A stretch of 64,000 nt of DNA. Source: Rostrohypoxylon terebratum (Eukaryota; Ascomycota; Sordariomycetes; Xylariales; Hypoxylaceae). The translations under genes and the position numbers were made by a program. Positions within the stretch are counted from its first letter, which is position 1, and each line of letters starts with the position of its first letter. Under the pieces are notes generated by a model. The model was not told where the DNA came from. It saw nothing but the letters and a program-made list of their open reading frames with translations, and made no database searches. Positions 32,613-44,470 of the stretch are shown here, in pieces. The stretch spans positions 124,001 through 188,000 of the forward strand of contig MU385875.1 in the NCBI GenBank assembly GCA_022497145.1, read 5' to 3'.

Positions 32613-34988
32613 GGCTTTTTTATTCTCTCTTATTGCCAAGAGCAACAGTTTATGTACGTTTCGTTCGGTATCTTATTTCGTTTCCAAGTCACTTCCCCTT
32701 ATCTCCAAAATACCCTTAATTTTTGCTCCTAATTAAACTTTTTCGGATTTTGCATCGCAAAGAGGAGATGGAAGGCCCGTGATCAAATGTGGATGGCTTA
32801 GATAAAGTGTGTTCATTGGTGGATAGCGATACCACAATATGAGTGCCATTCGAGTCATTTTTGAATCATATATTCATTTTACACATATCTTGTTCTTACT
32901 GGAAAATTGAAATAAATCGAACAATCCAGTTTCCAGTTACCATATTATCCTAAAATCTCAATCGTCACATGAGATGTTTTACATGGTAGTAGCTATAAAT
33001 TGATCCCGTTTTCATTGATCGATGAATGTGTTGAGGATTAAATATCTCCGAGAACATGGCGGGATGTCGGACATTTACAGAATGGCCTGAATGGCTTTTG
33101 AGATAAATGCTCAAATTTCGCGTACAGTCGGCGATAATATCGCCGTCATTACACAAGCATCACATGGCTCAAGTTTTAAATATTCTTTGCCTTCAAGGTT
33201 GCGTGTGAAAGCAACCCCGGCTTCTCCGGTCAACAAGACTTTCGTCGGAAGTGCGCGAGCGGGAGATCACGATGTCTCAGATAGAATCAGTAGAGTCATT
33301 GGAGGAGCAAGTGTTCCGCTCTTCCGCTGGGTTCGCTACCAGGCTACCTACCTAGGTCCTAGGACCTAGGTACTGGGAGGGTGGGATGAATTACTAAGGG
33401 ACCTAAGGCGTGGCGAGAGACGCTCGAATGATCTTCTTCGACTTGCTCACGTTGCTTTGAAGGCTAGCCCAGTGCGTTCGTTGAGTTTAGAGTGTCTAAT
33501 ATGGCGCACCTTTCGGGTGAATTTTGTGCGATTGCGCTTAGCCCATCAGGGAGGAGGCTGACAAACGCTGACATTAAGTACATATTAGTACCGTGAACAT
33601 ACACCCAGAGCTACCTGGTACCTTTTAGGATTGTATGTACCTAGTACGTAGGCGAGTACCTACTACTAGGTAGTTGGTAATATATCGTAGGTCCGATACG
33701 GAGCGGCATATAAGACCGGAGTTATGAAGTGGATATAGGACGGGATAGCTAAGGACGACATTTGTGGCTATGACACAGACCAGTTAGGTGCTTTAACTAG
33801 GTAGGTATATTTTGATAGTAGTAGTCCTCGGAGGCTCAAATGACCTAGACACGATAGATATCAGAAATCAATGGTAGTAGCGAATATAGTACCAGTCTCG
33901 TAAAGTTTTAAACAACTGGTGAGCCTTTTTCCGGACCTATCAGAAGGATTATAATAAATTTAGCTCTCGCAGGGCTGCAGGGCTATTGAAACTAGAACTC
34001 TCGTTTAGTTAAGCAAGAGCACTGAAGGATTTAGCAATAGGTATATGTATCCCGGCCTCGCATCTTCGGGGATATTTGCCCCTTTTGCTCCGTGTAGTAA
34101 GAGAATGGTAACAAACATGTCAGAGTTTCAATCTTTTAATGTCACTCTAATTATTACTCTCTTATGTTCTTGAGACTTGTGTATTAGAAGAACCTTGATA
34201 ATTCTTGCTTGAATATTAAATCTTGATTATTAAGATCGAGAACGAAAAATGAATATCAAGTGTTAAAAAGGTGACGTAGGCCAGCAGATGGGATGCTGTA
34301 TCACCATTCGACGGCAAACTTCTTAGTGGCGAAATTATTCAGGGGACTTTCGAATTTTTTCAAAAGAGGGAAGGAAAAAAAAAGTGAGATGCGTCGATCA
34401 ATAGTGTAACCGACTGTTTGGGGAAAGAAATACTAGATCTTGGCACATGAACAGGCATTCATTGTTGAGGGTTTTGATAAGAGTTGAGAAGGAATGATGA
34501 AATAATGCCGTCCTAGTTAGTATATGGCATATTATAACGCAGTAACAACTCGTAGTAACTGGTACTAATAGTGGTGCTACTGGTGTTTGGTGCTACTTGA
34601 CTACTTGACAAGCCTTGACTTGCAGAATCCTAGTACGTAGTATGTAGCTCACCCCAGCTCTTTGGGAAGCGACCCCCACCACACCCACTATGATTGATCG
34701 TCTCTCCAACTAAATACTTGCCTCAGCGGACTTTAGTGAACCATACATGTATCGTGTTAGAAGCCCGGCCCCTCTAAGTCTCTTTCCACTCTTTCTAAGG
34801 AGAAAGGACCCATCCTGGATGGTCTGTTGCTGCTGCCGGCCGTCTCAAGACACTGCAAGACCAAAACATTTTAACCATCCGCGACTCTTCCCACACTCTT
34901 GTTTCTTTCCTTCTTCCAAACCACTTTTTCATCGACTCTCTTTTTTTGACCCCATTTCCCGACATATTTTCAGAATAGAAACGCAATT
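32613..34988. other. Gene-poor region between BMT6 and transketolase
   Basis: 2.4 kb with no recognised gene. It holds a 24-bp perfect palindrome at 33349-33372 (CCTAGG-based, listed separately). The last 250 bp before 34989 are CT-rich and probably carry the transketolase leader. Several ATGs lie upstream in this stretch, so the transcription start is probably close to the coding start. Confidence 0.55.
33349..33372. repeat. 24-bp perfect palindrome built from CCTAGG
   Basis: Reads the same on both strands over 24 bp: TACCTAGG at one end, CCTAGG at the centre and CCTAGGTA at the other end. It is one of several CCTAGG-containing repeats in the intergenic DNA of this window. Confidence 0.85.
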
Positions 34989-37478
34989 ATGGGATACACA
35001 GAGAAAGATTGGCTCGCCATTAACACGATCCGTGTTCTTGCTGTAAGATGACGACTCTTTTTCTTAACCCCGCCCCCGCTCTACCCCTCCAATCCACCAT
35101 CGTGAGCTCATTGAAGCTCTTCTCGCTCTGCCTTTTTTTTGCCCTCATCGCGGGTTCCCCGTTCCCCATAGTATTAATCAAAAGACACTAACAATTGTCT
35201 TACAATAGGTCGATGCCACCTTCGCATCCAACTCGGGCCACCCTGGCGCGCCCATGTGAGTAGAAAATATATTTACATGAACTTATTTATACTGGCTTCA
35301 CAAAGGAAATTGCTGTTGACACCCACTGGTACAGGGGTATGGCACCGGTTGCCCACGTTCTCTTCAACAAGTTCATGAACTTTAACCCCAAGAACCCCAA
35401 ATGGTTAAACCGCGATAGATTCGTTCTCTCGTAAGTCAACCTCTTGCTCTATGTCAACCCAATCCAACTACTAACCACAAGGGTCTCAGTAATGGGCACG
35501 GATGCATGCTCCAATATGCTCTTCTCCACCTTTTTGGATACGCTCTATCCATTGACGACTTGAAGGCGTTCCGAGTGAGTCTCCTTGCCGAGCCAGGATG
35601 TAACATGGATAAATGGGAACAATAATTGCTTACAACTAGTATAGAGAGTTGACAGCATCACCCCCGGACATCCCGAGGCTCATGATACCCCTGGTATCGA
35701 AGTTACCACTGGCCCTCTTGGCCAGGGTATCTCTAACGCTGTCGGTCTTGCCATCGCCCAGGCCCAAACAGCTGCTACCTTCAACAAGGATGGCTTCCCC
35801 ATCGTCGACAACTACACCTATTGCTTTTTGGGTGATGGCTGCTTGATGGAGGGTGTTTCCGGTGAGGCTAGCTCTTTGGCTGGTCACTTGCAACTGGGTA
35901 ACCTCATTGCTATTTACGATGACAACCAGATCACTATCGATGGTGACACTGCCTGCGCATTCACTGAGGATGTTGTCAAGCGATACGAGTCATACGGCTG
36001 GCACGTTGAGATCGTAACCGATGGCGACCACGATCTTGAGGCCATTGAGAAGGCCATCCAAAAGGCCAAGGAGGTCAAGGACAAGCCTACTTTAATCAAG
36101 CTCAAGACCACTATTGGTTTTGGTTCTCTACAACAAGGTACCCATGGCGTTCACGGTTCCCCCCTGAAGGCCGACGATATCAAGCAGCTTAAGCAGAAAT
36201 TCGGTTTCAACCCCGAGCAATCTTTCGCTGTACCGCAAGAGGTTTACGATCAATATGCCCAAGTGGCGGCTAAGGGTGCCGCCGCTGAACAGGAGTGGAA
36301 CAAGCTATTCGCTAGCTATGCTACCAAGTACAAGGCCGAGCACGACGACCTCGTTCGCCGTCTTAGCGGAGAACTCCCTGAAGGCTGGGAGAAGAGCCTT
36401 CCCGTATACACCCCCAGTGACGCCGCCGTGGCCTCTCGAAAACTTTCCGAGATTGTCCTCTCCAAGGTTGAGGGCATAATTCCTGAGCTCATCGGTGGCT
36501 CTGCTGATTTGACAGGATCTAACTTGACCCGATGGAAGGGAGCTACTGACTTCCAGCCGCCATCGACCAAGCTTGGTGACTATGCCGGTCGATACATCCG
36601 ATACGGTGTCCGTGAGCATGGTATGGGTGCTATCATGAACGGCATTGCCGCATACGGTACTCTTATTCCCTTCGGCGGTACTTTCCTAAACTTCGTCTCG
36701 TACGCCGCTGGTGCCGTTCGTCTATCTTCGCTATCCCAGGTCCGTGTTATCTGGGTTGCTACCCACGACTCCATCGGTCTCGGAGAAGATGGCCCGACAC
36801 ACCAGCCTATCGAGACTCTCGCTCACTTCCGTGCTCTGCCCAACATGATGGTCTGGCGACCAGCCGACGGTAACGAGACCAGCAGTGCCTACTACATCGC
36901 TTTGACTTCCAAGCACACTCCTAGCATCATCGCGTTGTCACGACAAAACCTACCCCAGCTCGAGGGATCAACCATTGAGAAGGCGAACAAGGGTGGTTAC
37001 GTCCTACATGATGTCGCGAACGCTGATATCACTCTTGTCTCAACCGGTTCGGAAGTCTGCATCTGCGTTGACGCCGTCAAGTACCTCCAAGAGAAGCACG
37101 GCATCAAGGCACGCGTTGTCTCCATTCCTTGCTTCGAGGTATTCGATGCGCAAACTAAGGAGTACAGACTTAGCGTTCTCCCTGACGGCATTCCATCTCT
37201 GTCTGTCGAAGTCATGAGCACAATGGGCTGGGAGAGGTATACTCACGAACAATTCGGTCTTAACAGATTCGGTGCCTCTGGTGCCTACAAGGACGTCTAC
37301 AAGGCAAGTTTTACACTTTTTTTATCTAGAAAAATGTTCAGTTCGCTAACAGGTACAACAGAAGTTCGAGTTCACCCCTGAGGGTATCGCAAAGAGGGCC
37401 GTGGCCACCGTTGAATTCTGGAAGGACGTCCCCAACATCCGTTCGCCCATCAACCGTGCATTCCAGCAGCTTATTTAA
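34989..37478 (+). CDS. Transketolase
   Basis: Six exons, 34989-35042, 35209-35255, 35335-35430, 35490-35574, 35645-37303 and 37362-37478, give 685 residues. The start MGYTEKDWLAINTIRVLA and SNSGHPGAPMGMAPV are conserved. The thiamine-diphosphate binding block GDGCLMEGVSGEA is at about residue 157. Further blocks are GSADLTGSNLT, the VREHGMGAIMNGI segment with the catalytic Glu, THDSIGLGEDGPTHQPIE, and GWERYTHEQFGLNRFG. Transketolase moves two-carbon units in the pentose-phosphate pathway (cytosol) and needs ThDP and a divalent metal. Length and motif order match yeast Tkl1 (680). The last intron (37304-37361) has a GC donor, since only GC-AG splicing joins VYK to KFEFTPEG in frame. Confidence 0.95.
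37304..37361 (+). other. GC-AG intron in transketolase
   Basis: The donor is AAG|GCAAGT and the acceptor ACAACAG|AAG. A GT donor nearby (37308) breaks the frame. Using the GC donor gives KDVYKKFEFTPEGIAKRA, which is conserved in transketolases. Confidence 0.8.
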
Positions 37479-38055
37479 AAAAATTAGAGGAGCGAGGAAT
37501 TTTGGGATGATCATCAAGTTAGCTGGCGCAATGAATAAGATGGTTTTCGCGGATAAATAGACTTGCGAGCCAAAATAGTTTGAGACCAGATAGCACACAA
37601 CGCAGTGAAATTTAACTACAAAAGCCTGTAAATTTCTAATTGAACGTGAGTTCTGCATGTCTATGAGGGGGTAATCTATTTACTCTTATGTTGAAATGCG
37701 AAGCCGGCCAGCTATTCAACACGGGCGCAGATAAAAAGCGTTGCGTTTTGTCAAGTCTACAAAACTCCTGGCGTAGTTCTAGTATGAGAGAGAACCCATA
37801 TTAAACCCTAATAGCTTCGATAGGTAAATACTACCTCCAGGGTATGAGTGATCTAACTTGAGAAGCCGAGAACCTAACGCGGCTTTTTTTTCTTCCTCCT
37901 CAGCCTGATCCCTTCACTATCTCGGAAGTCCCTAGGCCATGTGGGCAATAGAGAGCGAGTAGAGTCTGCTGAGACTGGACAGATTTCTCGCTCTTGTAGA
38001 GGTGCTTAGGTATATAGGCAGATACGTCATTCACGCACTCTCGCCTCCTCCCCGC
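37479..38055. other. Convergent 3' intergenic region
   Basis: 577 bp between the stops of transketolase (+) and the GC-rich gene (-). Nothing was recognised. Confidence 0.5.
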
Positions 38056-38760
38056 TCAGTCGCCGGCATCGCCTGCTCCCGCCCCGCCCCTCGAAGTCGC
38101 TCTCTGCTGCCCGTCGCCGTCCTCCTGCGCCTCGGCCCACCGCATTTGGATCTCCCGGCCTACGCGCTCCAGCCGCGCCGCGGCCCGCCGGCCGTCTCGC
38201 GCTTCGTCGGCCGAGGGCGCCACGACTAGGCTTACGAGCATGGGCGGGGCGTCGGCGTCCTCGGCGTCCTCGGCGGCATCGAGGGCGCTCGGGTCGTCGC
38301 TCGCGAGTTGTAGCTGCGTGAGCCGCTGCTCGAGGGTGGTGGTGGTGGTGGGGCTCGCGGAGGGGGAGACGGGGGTGCTGGGGTCGGAGCCCGGGTCGTC
38401 GGCGGCGGTGGAGGTCAGTCCCAGGCCGTTCAGGGGCGCGGCGACGGGCGTGGTGCTGCCGCCGGCGGAGGCTTCGTTGGCGTGGCGGCGAGGGGGCGCG
38501 GAGGCGGGGGAGGAGGGGGTGGAGGCGCGCAGGAAGGATTGCAGGATCACGGGGCCCGAGCCGGCGTGCTCTACGACGACGCGCTGCGGGACGCCGAGGT
38601 TCAGGCGTAGGGCGGACTCATGCGCGCTTAGGGCGGTGTGGGAGAGGGATGTTAGGGCGTCGAGTTGGTATTGGGTGCGCGCGGAGGTTATGAGGGGCGT
38701 AAGGGCGCGGTCGGAGAGGTGGAGGGATAGGTGAGGGTGTTGGGAGGGGAGGTTGGCCAT
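38056..38760 (-). CDS. Very GC-rich small protein, unrecognised
   Basis: A single-exon 234-residue frame starting at the ATG at 38760 (MANLPSQHPHLSLHLSDRAL) and ending GDAGD. I do not recognise the family. The N-terminal 75 residues look folded: amphipathic segments TSARTQYQLDALTSLSHTAL, then strand-like LGVPQRVVVEHAGSGPVILQ, followed by SFLRAS. The middle (about 75-150) is low-complexity, rich in Ser, Pro, Ala and Thr. A further segment, MLVSLVVAPSADEARDGRRA, is strand-then-helix-like and ends LERVGREIQMRWAEAQE. This broken alpha/beta pattern could be a split roadblock-type fold with a long insert, but that is only a guess. It uses far more G and C at third positions than its neighbours. Confidence 0.6.
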   Translation of the reverse strand: MANLPSQHPHLSLHLSDRALTPLITSARTQYQLDALTSLSHTALSAHESALRLNLGVPQRVVVEHAGSGPVILQSFLRASTPSSPASAPPRRHANEASAGGSTTPVAAPLNGLGLTSTAADDPGSDPSTPVSPSASPTTTTTLEQRLTQLQLASDDPSALDAAEDAEDADAPPMLVSLVVAPSADEARDGRRAAARLERVGREIQMRWAEAQEDGDGQQRATSRGGAGAGDAGD

Positions 38761-40240
38761 TTTTGGGGTTGGGGGGTTTGGGTGGTTTCGCTCCCTCGGT
38801 GGTGGCCCCCTGAGTGGTGTGGTTTTCTTATATCTTATATATCTTATGTGGCCTTCCCTCCTTTTTTGTGAATGCGTGGGTTGGAAACGTAGTTGGCGAA
38901 TTAGGTAACTGGCAGATGGATGAGATGGATGGATAGGACAAGATCGGTTGGTCCCCTCCTCTCGACGTAGATCTCGGACGAATGGTTTAGTCAGTCACGA
39001 AGATTGGATGCGATGTTTCAAGTATGTGAGGTAGGCATAGCATAGAATAAGGCTTGAGATCGTTATTATAATCGTGGAGCTTGGAGTGGAAGTTGAGTTC
39101 GTATGGTGGGATTCGAGTTTGAGCGATGTGTAACGTGAAATTGGTGACCAATACTTCGTATGAGAAAAGCGATCTACGCGCGTTTGTGTCATATGTCAGG
39201 CATCGAGGTACCTCGGAGAAGACGGGTCCGGTGGGAGAGAGCCCCCTGTTAGGTGCTCATTTTCGCTTAGGCTTCTAAGTTCCAAGGTTCCATTGGGTGA
39301 TGAACCATTGAACTGAACTGCAGGTAAGGACCATGTGCAATGACGCACTTGGTAAGGAAGCAGCTTTTCATTGGCTCATTACGACTTCTGTCCCTAACAC
39401 ATTGGCAGTGTCTGAGTGTCTACCTAAAGTGGAGCAGTGTCGGTACCTGTAAGCTGTGAGTACTAAGTAGTAAGTACCAGTGTATTGTACCACTGTACCA
39501 GTAAGTACGTAGTAGTAAGTACCGTTTAGAAGACCCCACATTCTGGGTTGTGCACTTGACCAATTCTCAATCCCGCCTAGCCCGTCTGAACAAAGTGGAT
39601 CTTGAGATTTCATAACTCCTAATATTACGACGTACATACTACTCATAACTCCAACATCGTCAATGTGCCCTGCCCAGGTGATCCTTTGTAAACGCCCGTC
39701 ATCCGCGTGGTACAGACATTCGATACATTACAACGTAGTACAATTACATACAGTCTTTCTCTTTTTGGACCTCAAATAATAACCATAGGGCGATATCACG
39801 ACAACAATACAATACAATACAATATCGTATACTCTTACATCAGATTTACCACTTACGCACCCGTTCTAAATATAATAACATCGACCATGTCACAACGGTT
39901 CTAGGAACACCGTGTGGGACGAAAGAGGTTGAACTTGAAGAAGGCCGTGGTCAACTACGGAGCTATGACCAACGATAACGTGACTAGCAGTAGTAATACC
40001 GTCGGTGGAACTTCAAGGTGGTTACCACGACCCACTAGGGCGCCGTCGAGGAGTGTAAGTCAAAATATAATTCTGCTTGCTGACTTTTCTTTATTCTCTT
40101 GTTGTTTTTTTCCCTTTATTTCCGCGTGTTCGGGTCTCGTAAGGGGACTGTGTGGACTCGTAACTCGTAACTCGTAACTTGTCTCTATTGTCGAGAACGG
40201 TTAGAGACGATCAAGCATAAAATGTTGCTGAGCTGACGCG
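38761..40240. other. Divergent intergenic region
   Basis: About 1.5 kb between the GC-rich gene (-) and the transporter (+). It contains an ACAAT repeat at about 39804-39823 and a cluster of GTAC/AGTA words at 39458-39520. A possible 5'-leader intron of the transporter (GTAAGT donor at 40055) lies here. Confidence 0.5.
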
Positions 40241-43200
40241 ATGCCCCCACGACGACAGAAGCTCCGTAATGGCACCTGGGTTGTCCCTGGCACCGGCGAA
40301 CGAACCCGTCGTCAATTTACTCTTCGATATCCTCACCTCGATGGCCCTAGCGACGATGACAACTTGCGCCCCCTCACCGAGGGTAACACAATGAGGGACA
40401 AGGCCCGGAATGCGTGGCACAATACTCGAGTAACGGCTGGCAAGCTATGGGCGTGGTCAAACTCTCCTAAGGGACGAGGCACCATCAAGTGTTCCATCGC
40501 GTACTTGTTGGCCAGCATGGGGACATTCTGGCACCCTGCCGCCGCCTTTCTAGGCCCGATGGATGGGAAACATATCGTCGCCACCATTTCTGTTTACTTT
40601 CACCCGGCAAGATCGGCAGGCTCGCAGATGGAAGCAGTCATCATAGCTGTCGTCGCCGTATGTTATGCCATGCTCATCGGAACATTGTCCATGGGCACCT
40701 CGGTTCTCTTCGGTTCCGTGCTAGATATGGTAGAGCTCTCCTATGTCTTGGTTCTCGTCATTTTCATCGGAGGAGGCTTAGGTTTTGTCGGATGGGTTAA
40801 ACAGAAATTGAATAATCCATTGGTGAGCGTTGGTGCCAGTATGGCATCCATCGGTATCATCACCATCCTGACAAAGGAAAATTCCGTCCATACCGGCGTC
40901 TTCACGAATCAGAAGATTATCCAGTCGCTCAAGATCCTCCTTATGGCCACTACAATTGTCACCGTGGTCAATTTAGTGATCTGGCCTGTGTCCGCAAGGT
41001 TGGCGTTGCGCAAATCGATGCAGAGCGCGTCTACCTTACTTGGCGCCATGCTGTCTATGATAGCAAGCGGTTTCTTGAGCGGCGCCGAGGAGGATTTCAC
41101 TTCGTCTGACTTTACGAAAGCATCGTCCACGTATAGCTCAACCTTGACGCAGATGAACAAGAATGCGCGGGAATCCAAATACGAGTACTACTTCTTGGGA
41201 CAGGAACAAATTTATAGACAAGACAAAGCCGTTGTAAAGTCGATGGAGAATCTTGCCCAATCCCTAGGAGGGCTCAGAAGTGCGGCTAACACCCAATTCG
41301 AGCTCCTCAAGGAAATATCTAATGGACAACTGACCGCCAGCCCGGTTTTCTCCCCTACTGCGAACCCCTTCTCTCCTACCTTTGGTCGGTATTCGTCGAC
41401 AATGCTGAAAAGTGGTAGTACTAGGGTAAGCTCCCTTGGCGCCATAGATGAGGCACCCGACGAACGAAGCGATCGTGAAGATGAGCCGACACCTACGCAA
41501 GAATTACCAGCCATCTTGTCCCCACAAGGATCTTCATTGAGGACACCGTCGGATATTTTCGAGTTGTTCATCGCTCGCCTTGGTCCGTCGATGAAATCGC
41601 TCGCCTACACCATGGCAGAAATGCTTAAAGAGCCACCGTTTGGTGTTCCGGGCTCGCCGATTACGGTAAATGAACAGTTCAAGCAGAGTCTCTCGGATGC
41701 GACCAGTCTGTACAACCAAGCAAGAGGAAACGCCCTGGAAGAAATCTATAAAACTATCGAGTTAGGCAGGACCAGGTCCGAGTCCGTCCAGGCGGATTTC
41801 GAGGAAGTCGCCGCGGCTTGTGGTCACTTCTCGTTCAGTCTACTTAGTTTCGCGGATGAAATGCAGATTTACCTCGATACTCTAGACGACTTGAAGCATG
41901 CCGTAGAAGAAAACAAACGATCCTGGAAGTGGTTAATGTTCTGGAAGCACATCAAATTCTCGTCAAAAGGGAAGAGCGATGACGTTGAGCAATCGTCCTT
42001 GCTCAAACCGGTCAGACGCCTGAGGCAGTCTAAGATGCCCAAAGGCATTCCTGATGCGATGAAAAATCGGCGAGGCACTGTGAATTGGGATACGGTACCG
42101 CAAGGCGAGGGTATGTGGGATCATATCGTCCGAGCTACCTCTCGAAACCTCCTCAAGTTCTTCAGGTTCCTCGCAAGAGATGACAGTAAGTTACATGACA
42201 TAATTTGTATTTGTAGACAGCATCGGCTAACCTTCATTATAGTTCGTTTCGGTCTGAAAGTCGGGATTGGCGCTGCCTTGTACGCCATGTTTGCATTTAT
42301 CCCTCAAACGCGGCCCGTATATGCCCATTGGCGAGGGGAGTGGGGCCTCTTGTCGTTCATGATTGTATGCTCGACGACCGTTGGTGCTGCCAACGCCACT
42401 GGTATGGCACGTTTTACGGGAACTATTTTGGGCGCTGTCTTTGTCCTCATCAACTGGTGGATATCTAATGGTAACGGTGTTGCGCTGGCCATCCTCGGCT
42501 GGGCCGTTGCCTTTGGTGCGTTCTACATAATGGTTGATCGCGGTAATGTGGCGTTCGGTCGCTTCGTATTACTAAGCTACAACGTATCGTCATTATACGC
42601 GTACTCCCTTACCCAAGACGTCGATGACGATGATGACGACGAGGGCGGCATCCATCCTATCATCGGATCTATCACTTACCACAGAGTTGTTGCTGTATCT
42701 GTAGGTATTGTTTGGGGTCTAATAATATGTCGTCTCATCTGGCCTATGCCGGCTCGCCAGAAGTTCAAAGAGGGCTTGGCCGTTTTGTACCTTCAGATGG
42801 GTCTTGTATGGAAACGAGGCCCATTAGCTGTTCTCCTCCGCAATGACAAGGCTGCTACCAGCTACATGAAAATAGGTGAACAAGCTGCGATGCAACGGTA
42901 CGCGACCAAGCTCCAAGCTCTTCGTGTTTCTGCGAACAACGAGTACGAACTGCGCGGGCCGTTCCCTTTCGTAGAATATGGGCGAGTCATGGCGTCCACG
43001 CAACGTGCACTGGACGCCTTCCACGCTATGAGCCTGGTCACGCAGAAGCACGGCCGACTTAGTCCAGGCGAGAAGGCTTTGCTATACTACACCGCAGAGG
43101 AGAGGGCGCAGCTGTGCGCGCGCATCTGCCACGTGTTCCAGGTGCTCGCATCGAGCGTCATGCTTGAGTATCCGCTCACAGACGCTGTTCCTAGTGTTAT

Positions 43201-43522
43201 GGTCATTCGGGACAAGCTCCTGGGGAAGATATTCCGCTTCAGAAAGGAACACAGTCACAACCACCGCGAGGAAGGTGCAGAAGATGGAGGGAAGTTACCA
43301 GAAAACGGGCATGCAGATCCAGGGGAAAATACCGAGGCAGACGCTGCTGGCAAAGCGAAAGCCCAGAACCTATGTGACGTGGTGGTGGAGGAGCCAGATT
43401 ACGCGCTCCTATATGCGTACGCCCTGGTTACCGGCCAGTTGGCGAAAGAGCTTAAAGTCGTGGAGGAGGAAATCGAGAATTTGTTTGGGCGGCTTGATGA
43501 GGATGTCCTGCTACTGCAATGA
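40241..43522 (+). CDS. DUF2421/FUSC-family membrane transporter (Brefeldin A sensitivity protein-like)
   Basis: Two exons, 40241-42185 and 42243-43522, give about 1,074 residues. The 57-nt intron (GTAAGT...TATAG) is a multiple of three with no stop, so it could also be read through. Splicing joins ARDD to IRFGLKVGIGAALYAM, the form expected in this family. The N-terminal membrane bundle (about 85-250) has TFWHPAAAFLGPMDGKHIVA and several more helices. A long cytoplasmic, partly coiled region (about 300-620) follows. The C-terminal bundle (about 665-850) contains THPVYAHWRGEWGLL-like and ALAILGWAVAFGAFY segments. The tail is helical and acidic. This fungal ArAE_2_N/DUF2421/FUSC layout is shared with fission-yeast Brefeldin-sensitivity proteins and is thought to move organic anions. 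The substrate is unknown. Confidence 0.83.
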   Translation: MPPRRQKLRNGTWVVPGTGERTRRQFTLRYPHLDGPSDDDNLRPLTEGNTMRDKARNAWHNTRVTAGKLWAWSNSPKGRGTIKCSIAYLLASMGTFWHPAAAFLGPMDGKHIVATISVYFHPARSAGSQMEAVIIAVVAVCYAMLIGTLSMGTSVLFGSVLDMVELSYVLVLVIFIGGGLGFVGWVKQKLNNPLVSVGASMASIGIITILTKENSVHTGVFTNQKIIQSLKILLMATTIVTVVNLVIWPVSARLALRKSMQSASTLLGAMLSMIASGFLSGAEEDFTSSDFTKASSTYSSTLTQMNKNARESKYEYYFLGQEQIYRQDKAVVKSMENLAQSLGGLRSAANTQFELLKEISNGQLTASPVFSPTANPFSPTFGRYSSTMLKSGSTRVSSLGAIDEAPDERSDREDEPTPTQELPAILSPQGSSLRTPSDIFELFIARLGPSMKSLAYTMAEMLKEPPFGVPGSPITVNEQFKQSLSDATSLYNQARGNALEEIYKTIELGRTRSESVQADFEEVAAACGHFSFSLLSFADEMQIYLDTLDDLKHAVEENKRSWKWLMFWKHIKFSSKGKSDDVEQSSLLKPVRRLRQSKMPKGIPDAMKNRRGTVNWDTVPQGEGMWDHIVRATSRNLLKFFRFLARDDSKLHDIICICRQHRLTFIIVRFGLKVGIGAALYAMFAFIPQTRPVYAHWRGEWGLLSFMIVCSTTVGAANATGMARFTGTILGAVFVLINWWISNGNGVALAILGWAVAFGAFYIMVDRGNVAFGRFVLLSYNVSSLYAYSLTQDVDDDDDDEGGIHPIIGSITYHRVVAVSVGIVWGLIICRLIWPMPARQKFKEGLAVLYLQMGLVWKRGPLAVLLRNDKAATSYMKIGEQAAMQRYATKLQALRVSANNEYELRGPFPFVEYGRVMASTQRALDAFHAMSLVTQKHGRLSPGEKALLYYTAEERAQLCARICHVFQVLASSVMLEYPLTDAVPSVMVIRDKLLGKIFRFRKEHSHNHREEGAEDGGKLPENGHADPGENTEADAAGKAKAQNLCDVVVEEPDYALLYAYALVTGQLAKELKVVEEEIENLFGRLDEDVLLLQ

Positions 43523-44470
43523 TGGACCGGACCAAATCGGTTATGATGAAGTTCCGAAACTGTCGGATAACGAGTCCTATGCCCTATTCGTGTGTTTGAG
43601 GAGCCACTGGCAAGTGACGGTAGAGAAGATTATATACGTTATAAAGCATCGATAAACAGGTCCTACAATACAGGAGTTGTCTGCTGGGTTTAAACATGAT
43701 AAACGCGATCCATAATGGGAAATGGGTTTCTCTGTTAGGAGTTGGGGGGTTGTCGTTGTTGTAATGAATAGGTATACGACATATAAATAAATGCATACTT
43801 TGGGTTCACCAATAATCTAATCGGCTTAGATGTCTTGATATGCTGATGAGTGACTTACATACGTATTACAATCATTTTACTAAGGATACCATCCACCAAA
43901 GGTGTTTCGATTACAATCCCCTTTTTGTTCCCCCGCCCCGCTTATATCTATCTACATCTAGAACGGGATCAAATTATCAATACCTTGATGGTCTGCCGAT
44001 CTATTACTTTCTTCTCTCCAATCCCAGTTCAATTGTTCGCGACAGCATTTACATCAGAAGAAAAGGGAACGTGCAGGCAAATCAACCCTTGAAATAACAC
44101 ACAAGTCAAGTCCAGATTACAAGATAAAATGGTTGGGAAGATCTTTTTTTCAGTATTCCGCGCTATATGCCGCCGAGCTTCCCTCTCTACTCCTCCGAAC
44201 TCCGTGACACTTGAAGATACTACAAAAAAATGACGTATTTTTTTACCCAAAGTTCAAAGATGCCGGAACCAGATCGGTTTGTTTGGTTCGAATTGTCTTT
44301 TCTCATTTCCTTCTTCCCCTCTCTTTGACGGATTGAGAGGGTTGAGGGGTTGTCTTTTCGACTGGTAGTAGTACAAATAGAGACTACAGTTTTTACCGTC
44401 GTCATCGCCACGATGTGGCGTTTTTTTTTTAGCACTTACGGTATATACCTAGATAAGATATGTGGGGGGA
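43523..44470. other. Convergent 3' intergenic region
   Basis: Lies between the stops of the DUF2421 transporter (+) and ERV41 (-). A T-rich run lies at 44423-44431. No gene was recognised. Confidence 0.5.

Noticed and set aside
34747..35046. Upstream open frame overlapping the transketolase start in another frame
   Set aside because: Likely outside the transcript or non-coding; its peptide has no domain and the conserved start is at 34989.
42186..42242. Apparent continuous reading frame through this 57-bp segment
   Set aside because: It has intron signals (GTAAGT to TATAG), and splicing restores the conserved RDDIRFGLKVG junction of the family. Read-through would add 19 unconserved residues.
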